From positions 1 to 10,851 of the forward strand of contig JACCYY010000272.1 of assembly GCA_013696235.1 (NCBI GenBank): DNA of 10,851 nt, in the 5' to 3' direction. The stretch comes from Sporichthyaceae bacterium. Its GTDB lineage: Bacteria; Actinomycetota; Actinomycetes; JACCYY01. Under the pieces are notes generated by a model. The model made no database searches, was not told where the DNA came from, and worked only from the letters and a program-made list of their open reading frames with translations. Positions 1 to 6,756 of the stretch are shown piece by piece. How positions within the stretch are numbered: position 1 is the stretch's first letter; the number at the start of each line of letters is the position of its first letter. A program made the position numbers and the translations under genes.

Positions 1-6
1 CCTCCT
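1..6 (-). promoter_or_regulatory. Possible ribosome binding site of a gene leaving the window to the left
   Basis: Read on the minus strand, the first bases of the window give AGGAGG, a perfect Shine-Dalgarno core. A leftward gene could start just outside the window. If so, the space up to sigK is a divergent intergenic region. No start codon is visible, so this is only a hint. Confidence 0.25.
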
Positions 7-21
7 ACGTGCGCCTCGTGC

Positions 22-60
22 GGGACCGTCGAGGTGCGGAGGGCTCACCTCGACGGTCCC
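22..60. repeat. Perfect 15-bp inverted repeat with 9-nt loop
   Basis: GGGACCGTCGAGGTG at 22-36 is the exact reverse complement of 46-60, with a 9-base loop at 37-45. No T-tract follows on either strand. In actinobacteria such a hairpin can still act as an intrinsic terminator. It could also be an operator or leader structure if the neighbouring gene is divergent. The structure is plain; its role is not. Confidence 0.8.
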
Positions 61-155
61 CTCAGCCGACCGGGCAACGCTCGATCGAAGTCCGTCCGCG
101 TATCCAGCGGAGCGTGAGCGACTCCCACGGCACCACCATGGGCATACTCCATCTC

Positions 156-764
156 ATGACACCCGGCACTGACGCCGACGATCCGCAGGAACGCCGTACG
201 TCGACCGCTGACGTTGCCACGGACGACCTCGACGAGCTGGTCGTTCGTTCAGGTCGCGGCGACGAGGAGGCGTTCGCAGCGCTCTACGACGCGCTGTCGC
301 CGGCGGTCCACGGCCTGACCCGTCGAGTCGTTCGCGACCCCGCCCAGGCCGAGGAGGTCACCCAGGAAGTCTTCATCGACGTCTGGCGATCCGCGCCCCG
401 ATTCGACCGTGCGCGCGGCACTGCACGGTCGTGGGTGTTGACGATCGCCCATCGGCGGGCTGTCGACCGGGTGCGCTCGGCCCAGGCGTCGACCGATCGT
501 GAGATGAGGGCCGCCCAGCGTTCGGGCAGCCGCGACTACGACGAGGTGGTCGAGGCTGTCGAGACCCGGCTCGAGGCGCAGGCGGTCCGCAAGTGCCTGC
601 AGTCGCTGACCGAGCTCCAGCGCGAATCCGTCAACCTGGCGTACTACGGCGGACACACCTATGCCCAGGTCGCCACAGTTCTTTCCCTGCCGCTGGGGAC
701 CGTGAAGACCCGGCTGCGGGACGGACTGATCCGACTGCGTGACTGCCTGGGGGTAACGGTATGA
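156..764 (+). CDS. sigK: ECF RNA polymerase sigma factor SigK
   Basis: This is an extracytoplasmic-function sigma factor that directs RNA polymerase to a small regulon and is held inactive by the membrane protein encoded next. Region 2 is recognisable from DEEAFAALYD through the EEVTQEVFIDVW stretch to the AHRRAVDRVR segment. Region 4 has LAYYGGHTYAQVA followed by a GTVKTRLRDGL recognition helix. Two cysteines, codons 594-596 and 744-746, lie 50 residues apart in KCLQSL and RDCLGV. They match the pair reported to form a redox-sensitive disulfide in M. tuberculosis SigK. The start is uncertain: ATG at 138 (208 aa) and ATG at 156 (202 aa) are in frame and neither has a clear Shine-Dalgarno. The downstream one is chosen because SigK proteins have short N-termini, and the upstream frame runs open to the window edge with no family similarity. 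The stop overlaps the rskA start (ATGA), indicating translational coupling. Confidence 0.88.
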   Translation: MTPGTDADDPQERRTSTADVATDDLDELVVRSGRGDEEAFAALYDALSPAVHGLTRRVVRDPAQAEEVTQEVFIDVWRSAPRFDRARGTARSWVLTIAHRRAVDRVRSAQASTDREMRAAQRSGSRDYDEVVEAVETRLEAQAVRKCLQSLTELQRESVNLAYYGGHTYAQVATVLSLPLGTVKTRLRDGLIRLRDCLGVTV

Positions 765-1480
765 CCGAGCGATCGATCCATCTGCTGACCGGCGCGTACG
801 CGCTGGATGCGCTGCCGGCCGAGGAGTGCCAGACGTTCGTCGCGCACCTGGCCGAGTGCGACTCCTGTGCGACCGAGACTGCCGAGCTCATCGCCACCGC
901 TGCCCGTCTCGCGCTGCTGACCGAGCGACCCGCGCCGGAGCAGCTGCGCGCCACCGTCCTCCGCGCGGTCGAGCGGACCCGTCAGCTCGCCCCAGTGGTC
1001 ACCACTCCGCTCGCCGGCGTGGTCGACCTCGACTCGCGCCGTGGCACCCGGCGGCGTTGGGTCGCTGCAGTCGGCGGTGCGCTGGCCGCAGCCGCTGCAA
1101 TCGCAGGTGCGGTGTTCGTGCTCGGCGATGAGGGTGACCCGGTCGGTGACGTCATCGCCGCCGGGGACGCGCGCACATACTCCAGCGAGCTGCCCGACGG
1201 CGGCGCGGCCACCCTGTACGTGTCAGCCAGCGAGGAGGCCGGCGTGATCACGTTCAGCGACCTCCCCGACCCGGGCAGCGGCCAGACGTACCAGATGTGG
1301 TTGCTCGACGCAGATGCCAATGCGACACCCGAGGACACGTTCGACCCGTCGGCGAGCGGCAGCGCCAGCGTGCTGCTCGAGGGTGCGTCCGAGGCGTTCT
1401 CGGTCGCGATCACGGTCGAGCCCGACGGTGGGTCGAGCGCACCGACCAGCACCCCGCTCGCGACCATCGCGCTCGCCTGA
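761..1480 (+). CDS. rskA: Anti-sigma-K factor RskA
   Basis: This is a single-pass membrane anti-sigma factor that sequesters SigK. In mycobacteria RskA is cleaved by regulated proteolysis, ending with Rip1, to release SigK. Residues 1-75 form the cytoplasmic sigma-binding domain with an HxxxCxxC zinc-type motif (H29, C33, C36). A basic stretch (RRGTRRRW) leads into one transmembrane helix at about 100-121. The rest is the extracytoplasmic RskA C-terminal domain, recognisable by the YQMWLLD and AVTVEP-like segments (AITVEPDGGS) and a TPLATIAL ending. At 239 aa it has normal family length. It overlaps the sigK stop by four bases, the usual arrangement. Its stop lies 17 bp from the gcvP stop on the opposite strand. 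Confidence 0.9.
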   Translation: MTERSIHLLTGAYALDALPAEECQTFVAHLAECDSCATETAELIATAARLALLTERPAPEQLRATVLRAVERTRQLAPVVTTPLAGVVDLDSRRGTRRRWVAAVGGALAAAAAIAGAVFVLGDEGDPVGDVIAAGDARTYSSELPDGGAATLYVSASEEAGVITFSDLPDPGSGQTYQMWLLDADANATPEDTFDPSASGSASVLLEGASEAFSVAITVEPDGGSSAPTSTPLATIALA

Positions 1481-1497
1481 CGCTGTCCCCGGCTCGC

Positions 1498-4407
1498 TCA
1501 GTCGGCTGACTCGTCGACCTCGAACGCTGACAGCGGCGGGCAGCTGCACATGAGGTTCCGGTCGCCGTACGCGCTGTCGATGCGCCGCCGCGGCGGCCAG
1601 TACTTCGAACCGGCCAGCTCGGGCACCGGGTAGGCCGCCAGAGCTCGCTCGTACGGGTGGTCCCAGGCACCGGTGACCATCCGGCCGGTGTGCGGAGCGT
1701 TGCGAAGCGGGTTGTCCTCCGCCGGCCAGTCCCCCGCCGCGACCCGGTCGATCTCGGCCTTGATCGCGACCATTGCGTCGCAGAACCGGTCGAGCTCGGC
1801 CAGGTCCTCGGACTCGGTGGGCTCCACCATGAGGGTCCCCGCGACCGGGAACGACATGGTCGGCGCGTGGAACCCGTAGTCGATCAGGCGCTTGGCCACG
1901 TCCTCGACCGTCACGCCGGTCGACTTCGTGATCGGCCGGAGGTCGAGGATGCACTCGTGCGCGACCAGGCCGTGCCGGCCGGTGTAGAGCACCGGGTAGT
2001 GCCCGGTGAGCCGGGTCGCGACGTAGTTGGCGTTGAGCAGCGCGACGCAGGTCGCGTCGGTCAGCCCGTCCGAGCCCATCATCCGGATGTAGGCCCACGA
2101 GATCGGCAAGATGCCCGCCGACCCGTACGGAGCCGCGGACACCGGTCCCACGCCGGTGAGCGGCGCAGCGTCGATGCCGGCCTCGGCGCCGAACGGATGG
2201 CCAGGGAGGAACGGCGCGAGGTGCTCGCGTACGCCGACTGGTCCCACCCCCGGGCCGCCGCCCCCGTGCGGGATGCAGAAGGTCTTGTGAAGGTTCAGGT
2301 GCGAGACGTCCGAGCCGAACCGGCCGGGCTGCGCGAGCCCGACCAGCGCGTTCAGGTTCGCGCCGTCGACGTACACCTGCCCGCCGGCGTCGTGGACCGC
2401 GGCGCAGATCGTGCCGATCGACTCCTCGTAGACGCCATGGGTGGACGGGTAGGTCACCATGATCGCCGCGAGCTCGTCGGGGCGGCTGTCGATCTTGGCG
2501 TGCAGGTCGTCGAGGTCGACGTTGCCAGCGTCGTCGGTCCGGACCACGACCACCCGGAAACCAGCCATGACTGCGCTGGCTGCGTTCGTGCCGTGGGCCG
2601 AGGCCGGGATCAGGCAGACGGTCCGGCCGGTGTCGCCCCGGCTCTCGTGGTACGCGTGGATCGCGAGCAACCCGGCCAGCTCACCCTGTGAGCCGGCGTT
2701 GGGCTGCACGGAGACCTTGTCGTAGCCGGTGAGCTCGGCCAGCCAGCCCTCGAGCTCGGCGATCAGCGCTCGGGTGCCGGCAGCCTGCTCGGGCGGTGCG
2801 AACGGGTGCAGGCCGGCGAGCTCCGGCCAGGTGATCGGCATCATCTCGGTCGTCGCGTTGAGCTTCATCGTGCACGAGCCGAGCGGGATCATCGTGCGGT
2901 CGAGCGCGAGGTCCAGGTCGCTGAGCCGGCGCAGGTAGCGCAGCATCGCGGTCTCGGACCGGTGGGCGTGGAAGACCGGGTGCTCGAGGTACGCCGAGGT
3001 CCGCCGCAGACCGGCCGGGATCGACGTCGCCGGCTCGTCCGCGACGGCGCCGTCGGGCCGGTCCACGACCGCTCCCCCGGACCGGAACGCGCCGAGGACA
3101 GTCGCGACGTGCGTCGCGGTGGTCACCTCGTCGCAGGCCACGGCGACGTGGTCGGGATCGACCAGACGGAGGTTCACCCCGGCGGCGAGCGCGGCGGCCA
3201 CCACCGCGTCCGCGCGACCGACGACCCGTGCGAGCACGGTGTCGAAGAACTGACGGTGCACCACGTCGACGCCCTGCCTCCGGAGCCCGTCGGCGAGCAT
3301 GGTGGCGTGCCCGTGGACGCGTTCGGCGATCACCTGCAGGCCGTCGGGGCCGTGCCACACGGCGTACATGCCGGCCATCACCGCAAGCAGGACCTGGGCG
3401 GTGCAGATGTTGCTGGTCGCCTTCTCCCGGCGGATGTGCTGCTCGCGAGTCTGCAGCGCGAGCCGGTAGGCCGAGTCGCCCGCGGCGTCCACGGAGACGC
3501 CGACCAGACGACCGGGGAGCGAGCGCTCGAGGCCGGTGCGCACCGCGAGGTAACCCGCGTGGGGACCGCCGTAGGCCATCGGTACGCCGAAGCGCTGGCT
3601 GGTGCCGACCGCGATGTCTGCACCGAGGTCGCCGGGCGGCACGAGCAGGCACAGCGCGAGCAGGTCGGCGGCGACCGTGACGAGTGCTCCGCGCTCGTGG
3701 GCGGACGCGACCAGCGGCTGCAGGTCACGCACCACGCCGCTCGCGCCGGGAAGCTGGAGGAGCACGCCGAAGAACTCTCCCGGCGGCAGGCCGGCGCCGA
3801 GATCCGCCACCACCAGCTCGATCCCGAGCGGGCGGGCGCGGGTGGCCACCACGGCGATGGTCTGCGGCAACGTCTCGGCGTCGACCAGGAACCGGTTCGA
3901 TGCCGTCCGGCTGGAGCGGCGAGCGAGCGTCATGGCCTCGGCCGCGGCGGTCGCCTCGTCCAGCATGGACGCGTTCGCGATCGGGAGCCCGGTGAGGTCG
4001 GCGACCATCGTCTGGAAGTTCAGCAGCGCCTCGAGGCGGCCCTGCGAGATCTCCGGCTGGTAGGGCGTGTACGCGGTGTACCAGGCCGGGTTCTCGAGCA
4101 CGTTGCGCTGCACCACCGGTGGGGTGACCGTGTCGTGGTAGCCCAACCCGATCATCGAGGTGTGCACGGTGTTGCGGGCGGCGTACGCCCGGAGCAGCGC
4201 CAGCGCCTCGGACTCCGTCGCCGCCGGCGGGAGCACGAGCGGGTCGGCCTGACGGATCGAGGCGGGTACGGCGGCGTCGACGAGCTCAGCCATCGATCCG
4301 TACCCGATCGCGGCCAGCATCTTGGCTCGCTCGTCCTGGCCGGGGCCGATGTGCCGACCGGCGAAACGGTCGTGCTGGGCGGTGGCGTCAGGCTGGTTCA
4401 CGACCAT
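1498..4407 (-). CDS. gcvP: Glycine dehydrogenase (aminomethyl-transferring), P protein, single-chain form
   Basis: This is the pyridoxal-phosphate enzyme of the glycine cleavage system. It decarboxylates glycine and passes the aminomethyl group to the lipoyl arm of GcvH; GcvT and lipoamide dehydrogenase complete the cycle. At 969 aa it is the fused P1-P2 type. The N-terminal half begins with FAGRHIGPG and holds [19 protein letters not shown]. The C-terminal half begins near residue 488 ([11 protein letters not shown]) and carries the PLP site, with K708 in [16 protein letters not shown]. The end ([11 protein letters not shown]) is also typical, and no frameshift is seen. The ATG at 4407 has GAGGTG close upstream. 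The gene sits behind a glycine riboswitch and is probably transcribed separately from its upstream neighbour. GcvH is encoded about 3 kb upstream in the same direction, while no gcvT is in the window. Confidence 0.97.
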   Translation of the reverse strand: MVVNQPDATAQHDRFAGRHIGPGQDERAKMLAAIGYGSMAELVDAAVPASIRQADPLVLPPAATESEALALLRAYAARNTVHTSMIGLGYHDTVTPPVVQRNVLENPAWYTAYTPYQPEISQGRLEALLNFQTMVADLTGLPIANASMLDEATAAAEAMTLARRSSRTASNRFLVDAETLPQTIAVVATRARPLGIELVVADLGAGLPPGEFFGVLLQLPGASGVVRDLQPLVASAHERGALVTVAADLLALCLLVPPGDLGADIAVGTSQRFGVPMAYGGPHAGYLAVRTGLERSLPGRLVGVSVDAAGDSAYRLALQTREQHIRREKATSNICTAQVLLAVMAGMYAVWHGPDGLQVIAERVHGHATMLADGLRRQGVDVVHRQFFDTVLARVVGRADAVVAAALAAGVNLRLVDPDHVAVACDEVTTATHVATVLGAFRSGGAVVDRPDGAVADEPATSIPAGLRRTSAYLEHPVFHAHRSETAMLRYLRRLSDLDLALDRTMIPLGSCTMKLNATTEMMPITWPELAGLHPFAPPEQAAGTRALIAELEGWLAELTGYDKVSVQPNAGSQGELAGLLAIHAYHESRGDTGRTVCLIPASAHGTNAASAVMAGFRVVVVRTDDAGNVDLDDLHAKIDSRPDELAAIMVTYPSTHGVYEESIGTICAAVHDAGGQVYVDGANLNALVGLAQPGRFGSDVSHLNLHKTFCIPHGGGGPGVGPVGVREHLAPFLPGHPFGAEAGIDAAPLTGVGPVSAAPYGSAGILPISWAYIRMMGSDGLTDATCVALLNANYVATRLTGHYPVLYTGRHGLVAHECILDLRPITKSTGVTVEDVAKRLIDYGFHAPTMSFPVAGTLMVEPTESEDLAELDRFCDAMVAIKAEIDRVAAGDWPAEDNPLRNAPHTGRMVTGAWDHPYERALAAYPVPELAGSKYWPPRRRIDSAYGDRNLMCSCPPLSAFEVDESAD

Positions 4408-4480
4408 GGGAGCACCTCGTCAGACGGCGGGATCGTCGGTCCGGCGCACCGGTCGCCCGGCTCGCCGTCCTCGTGCTCCC
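4408..4480 (-). promoter_or_regulatory. gcvP leader: long hairpin over the Shine-Dalgarno and start codon (putative riboswitch expression platform)
   Basis: On the RNA strand GGGAGCAC (4480 down to 4473) can pair perfectly with GTGCTCCC (4415 down to 4408), which abuts the gcvP ATG. A nested stem pairs GACGGCG (4469-4463) with CGCCGTC (4429-4423). The apex is GC-rich and includes CCGG-GCGA-CCGG. The GAG of the Shine-Dalgarno falls in the internal loop and its GTG in the lower stem, so ribosome access would be blocked in this fold. There is no U-tract, which suggests control of translation rather than an intrinsic terminator. The pairing is seen in the sequence; the regulatory role is inferred. 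Confidence 0.6.
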
Positions 4481-4533
4481 CATCTGTCCTGACTGACGCG
4501 CGGCCAGCGGCCGCGTGAAGCCCTTCAGAGATG
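4481..4533 (-). ncRNA. Remnant second glycine aptamer (ghost aptamer)
   Basis: CATCT (4533-4529) pairs with AGATG (4485-4481). It encloses a 9-bp hairpin, with one G-U pair, whose arms lie at 4509-4517 and 4497-4505 around a 3-nt loop. This is where tandem glycine riboswitches carry aptamer 2, but the conserved glycine-binding core of that aptamer is missing. Singlet riboswitches with such a helical remnant downstream of aptamer 1 are known as type-1 singlets. The last bases of the helix abut the arm that can pair with the start region. Confidence 0.6.
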
Positions 4534-4553
4534 CCTCGACCGCCCGGTCCGGA

Positions 4554-4622
4554 TCGCCTGAGAGATTCCGGGGAGGTTGCCCCTTCGGCGCCTGCAGCTC
4601 GAGGCGGCAGGACTCTCCCGTG
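4554..4622 (-). ncRNA. Glycine riboswitch aptamer
   Basis: On the minus strand this has the hallmark order of the glycine riboswitch: CGGGAGAG at the 5' end, the core GGCGCCGAAGGGGCAACC (4592 down to 4575), then GGAATCTCTCAGGCG at the 3' end. P1 pairs GAGAG with CTCTC. One internal stem pairs CCTGC with GCAGG (4607-4611 with 4591-4595), and another pairs GGGG with CCCC around CAACCT. Glycine riboswitches usually turn glycine-cleavage genes on when glycine is plentiful, which fits gcvP downstream. The aptamer starts just after the stop of the preceding MerR gene. Confidence 0.93.
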
Positions 4623-4643
4623 CGGTGTCGTCGGCAGGTCCCG

Positions 4644-4649
4644 AGGTTA
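4644..4649 (-). promoter_or_regulatory. Candidate -10 element for the riboswitch-gcvP transcript
   Basis: TAACCT (4649 down to 4644) lies just after the MerR-gene stop and would start the transcript near 4637, shortly before the aptamer. No convincing -35 hexamer stands 16-18 bases upstream. Read-through from the MerR gene or a promoter inside its coding sequence is equally possible. Confidence 0.22.
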
Positions 4650-4655
4650 CCAGCG

Positions 4656-5276
<621 letters not shown>

Positions 5277-5355
5277 TGCCGCCTCCTGGGGGTGCGCCGT
5301 CCCCGTCGGACGACAGCGCTGGAGTTACACGAACGAGGTTCGCTCTCCGAGACGC

Positions 5356-5384
5356 ACGCTAGGCCGGGCCGGCAGGGTGGTCAA
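5356..5384 (-). promoter_or_regulatory. Housekeeping-type promoter of the Rv1830-like MerR gene
   Basis: TTGACC (5384-5379), 17 bases, then TAGCGT (5361-5356) form a good primary-sigma promoter. The predicted start is near 5349, giving a leader of about 73 nt. It lies after the terminator-like hairpin of the upstream gene, so this MerR gene seems to be its own transcription unit. Confidence 0.65.
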
Positions 5385-5415
5385 CGTCCGAGCCCGCGAC
5401 ACGCCGAGCGACACT

Positions 5416-5435
5416 CAAGTCGTGATCGAGACTTG
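5416..5435. repeat. Inverted repeat CAAGTC-N8-GACTTG upstream of the MerR promoter
   Basis: CAAGTC (5416-5421) and GACTTG (5430-5435) are inverted around 8 bases, and CAAGTC recurs at 5456-5461. The repeat is 32 bp or more upstream of the -35 element, a position that suits a regulator site. It can also form a 6-bp RNA hairpin behind the upstream gene. Its role is undecided. Confidence 0.4.
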
Positions 5436-5444
5436 TCGGCCGTA

Positions 5445-5467
5445 ACCCTCGACCACAAGTCGAGAGT
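5445..5467 (-). terminator. Terminator-like hairpin after the DUF151 gene
   Basis: On the minus strand ACTCTCGAC pairs with GTCGAGGGT (9 bp, one G-T pair) around the loop TTGTG, starting about 10 bases after the stop codon. There is no T-tract, as is common in GC-rich actinobacteria. The same bases form the dyad CTCGAC-N5-GTCGAG and could bind a protein instead. Confidence 0.5.
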
Positions 5468-5477
5468 GAGCCGTCGG

Positions 5478-5951
5478 TCAGCGCGTACCAGGTTCGAAGT
5501 CTTCGGGCGACACGTGGTCGAGGAACTCCCGGAACTGCTCGACGACCACCTCGTCCTCGGCGGGATAGCCGACACCACCGTGCTCGAGCACCTCTTCGGC
5601 AGCGACGATCCGGGCGTCGCTGCGCAGAGCGAGTGCGATCGCGTCCGAGGGACGCGCGCTGACGGTCGCGCCCCCGGTGAAGGCGAGCTCGGCGAAGTAG
5701 ACGCCGTCCTCGAGCCCGACGATGCGGACCTCCTCGAGCGTGTGGCCGAGCGCCTCGAGAGCGGCGACGAAGAGGTCATGGGTGAGTGGTCGCGGGACCT
5801 CGACCTTCTCTTGCGCGTACGCGATCGCGGTGGCCTCGACCGCACCGATCCAGATCGGGAGAAAACGCTCCCCACCGACCTCGCGCAGCACGACGACAGG
5901 GTTGTTGTTGGCCTTGTCGACCCGGATTCCCACCACGTCCAGCGGTAGCAC
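5478..5951 (-). CDS. Bifunctional nuclease family protein (DUF151/BFN), Rv1829 type
   Basis: This 157-aa cytosolic protein belongs to the DUF151 family, named after a plant protein with DNase and RNase activity. The physiological role of the bacterial members is not settled. Family signatures are the N-terminal VVGIRVDKANNNPVVVLRE strand pair, FLPIWIGAVEATAIA, RPLTHDLFVAALEALGH, the VYFAELAF strand, and SARPSDAIALALR at about 98-110. The C-terminus ends in QFREFLDHVSPEDF, like the mycobacterial protein. The start at 5951 is a GTG with only a weak upstream signal (GAACGG). It is preferred because the protein then begins right at the conserved strand. It lies 51 bp after ftsR in the same direction and probably shares its transcript. 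A hairpin follows. Confidence 0.9.
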   Translation of the reverse strand: MLPLDVVGIRVDKANNNPVVVLREVGGERFLPIWIGAVEATAIAYAQEKVEVPRPLTHDLFVAALEALGHTLEEVRIVGLEDGVYFAELAFTGGATVSARPSDAIALALRSDARIVAAEEVLEHGGVGYPAEDEVVVEQFREFLDHVSPEDFEPGTR

Positions 5952-5975
5952 CCGTTCACAGTACCGCTGGCCCGG

Positions 5976-6013
5976 CTTCGCAGTCAGCGACCCGCTCGGC
6001 AGTCAGCGACCCG
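5976..6013. repeat. 19-bp tandem duplication at the ftsR stop codon
   Basis: Two adjacent 19-bp units, 5976-5994 and 5995-6013, differ at two positions. The shared 15-base core reads CGGGTCGCTGACTGC on the minus strand. The upstream unit contains the ftsR stop (6003-6005) and the other carries a copy of the same TGA. This looks like a recent slippage duplication of the 3' end of ftsR, harmless to the reading frame. Confidence 0.85.
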
Positions 6014-6719
6014 CGCGCAGCAATGCGGCGTGCAGCCGGACGCACGCGGCGGCCAGCTCGCGCTCGACGACGTCAGCCCGTCCGCGCGCATCGGTCCCGC
6101 GCTGGCGGCGCAGCGGCACGACCAGCTGCTCGATCAACCCCATCTCGCGCTCGGCGGCGGTCCGAAAACCGCGGAGGTGGCGGGCCTCCACGCCGAAGAC
6201 GGCGAGGCCGGCGGCGGCCTGGGCGACGGCCAGCATGTCGCCGTCGTAGTGCGTGGTGCCCTGCCGTGGCGACACGATCCCGTACGACTCCATCGCCGTC
6301 AGCATCGCCTCGTCGAGACCGGACTGCTCGAGCAGCTCGTCGCGGTTGAGGCGCGATCGGCCGTCATCGCGGGCGAACGACTCCGGTCCGGGCAGTCCAT
6401 CGGCGCCGTCGGCCGGCCGCGGTCCGCCGAGGCGAGGCGGTTCGACCACCGGCTCCCCGCGCTCGATGGCATCGAGCTCGGCCCGGATGCGCCGGAGCGG
6501 GAGGAATCGATCGCGCTGGGCCGCGAGGACGTAGCGGAGCCGGTCGACGTCCCGCCCGGTGAACTTCCGGTAGTTCGACGGCGTTCGGACCGGCTCGACG
6601 AGGCCGAGCGACTCGAGGAAACGGATCTTGGAGATCGTGACGTCGGGGAAGTCCCCGCGGAGCTGCGCGAGGACCTCGCCAATGCTGAAGAGCGACGGCG
6701 CTGCGCTCCCCCTCCTCAC
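6003..6719 (-). CDS. ftsR: MerR-type transcriptional regulator FtsR (Rv1828 type)
   Basis: This 238-aa regulator has an N-terminal MerR winged helix: FSIGEVLAQLRGDFPDVTISKIRFLESLGLVEP at about 11-43, then the wing NYRKFTGRDVDRLRYVL. It continues with the helix AAQRDRFLPLRRIRAELDAIERG. A Pro/Gly-rich linker (about 90-122) leads to a C-terminal domain (about 125-235, NRDELLEQSGLDEAML onward). The Corynebacterium glutamicum ortholog FtsR is reported to activate ftsZ, and M. tuberculosis Rv1828 occupies the same place between garA and the DUF151 gene. The start is a GTG. It is the only start available, since the garA stop lies in the same frame 33 bp upstream and no other start codon lies between. 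Oddly, the AGGAGGGGG purine run is inside codons 2-4 rather than upstream, so initiation may depend on coupling to garA. Confidence 0.9.
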   Translation of the reverse strand: MRRGSAAPSLFSIGEVLAQLRGDFPDVTISKIRFLESLGLVEPVRTPSNYRKFTGRDVDRLRYVLAAQRDRFLPLRRIRAELDAIERGEPVVEPPRLGGPRPADGADGLPGPESFARDDGRSRLNRDELLEQSGLDEAMLTAMESYGIVSPRQGTTHYDGDMLAVAQAAAGLAVFGVEARHLRGFRTAAEREMGLIEQLVVPLRRQRGTDARGRADVVERELAAACVRLHAALLRAGR

Positions 6720-6756
6720 CGAACAACCCGTCTCACCGAGCAGCCCGACTCACCGA
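6706..6756. repeat. 17-bp tandem repeat bridging garA stop and ftsR start
   Basis: On the minus strand three units with period 17 each begin TCGGTGAG. Units at 6756-6740 and 6739-6723 match at 14 of 17 positions. The third (6722-6706) shares the first 8 bases and is then more diverged. The first TGA is the garA stop and the last GTG is the ftsR start. Confidence 0.75.

Noticed and set aside
9..155. Upstream extension of sigK to position 9
   Set aside because: It would translate the 15-bp inverted repeat into Arg/Pro-rich sequence not found in SigK proteins, which start shortly before the DLDEL-like segment.
1657..2691. Plus-strand open frame opposite the C-terminal half of gcvP
   Set aside because: Arg/Asp/Val-rich product with no domain, entirely inside a conserved gene on the other strand.
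2806..4518. Long plus-strand open frame (570 codons) opposite gcvP
   Set aside because: It is antisense to an intact, highly conserved gcvP and covers the riboswitch region. Its product is low-complexity (His/Arg/Gly/Val-rich), as expected from the complementary frame of GC-rich coding DNA.
4481..4533. A complete second glycine aptamer
   Set aside because: Only the closing helix and one hairpin are present; the GCCGAAGG-type core is missing, so it is listed as a remnant.
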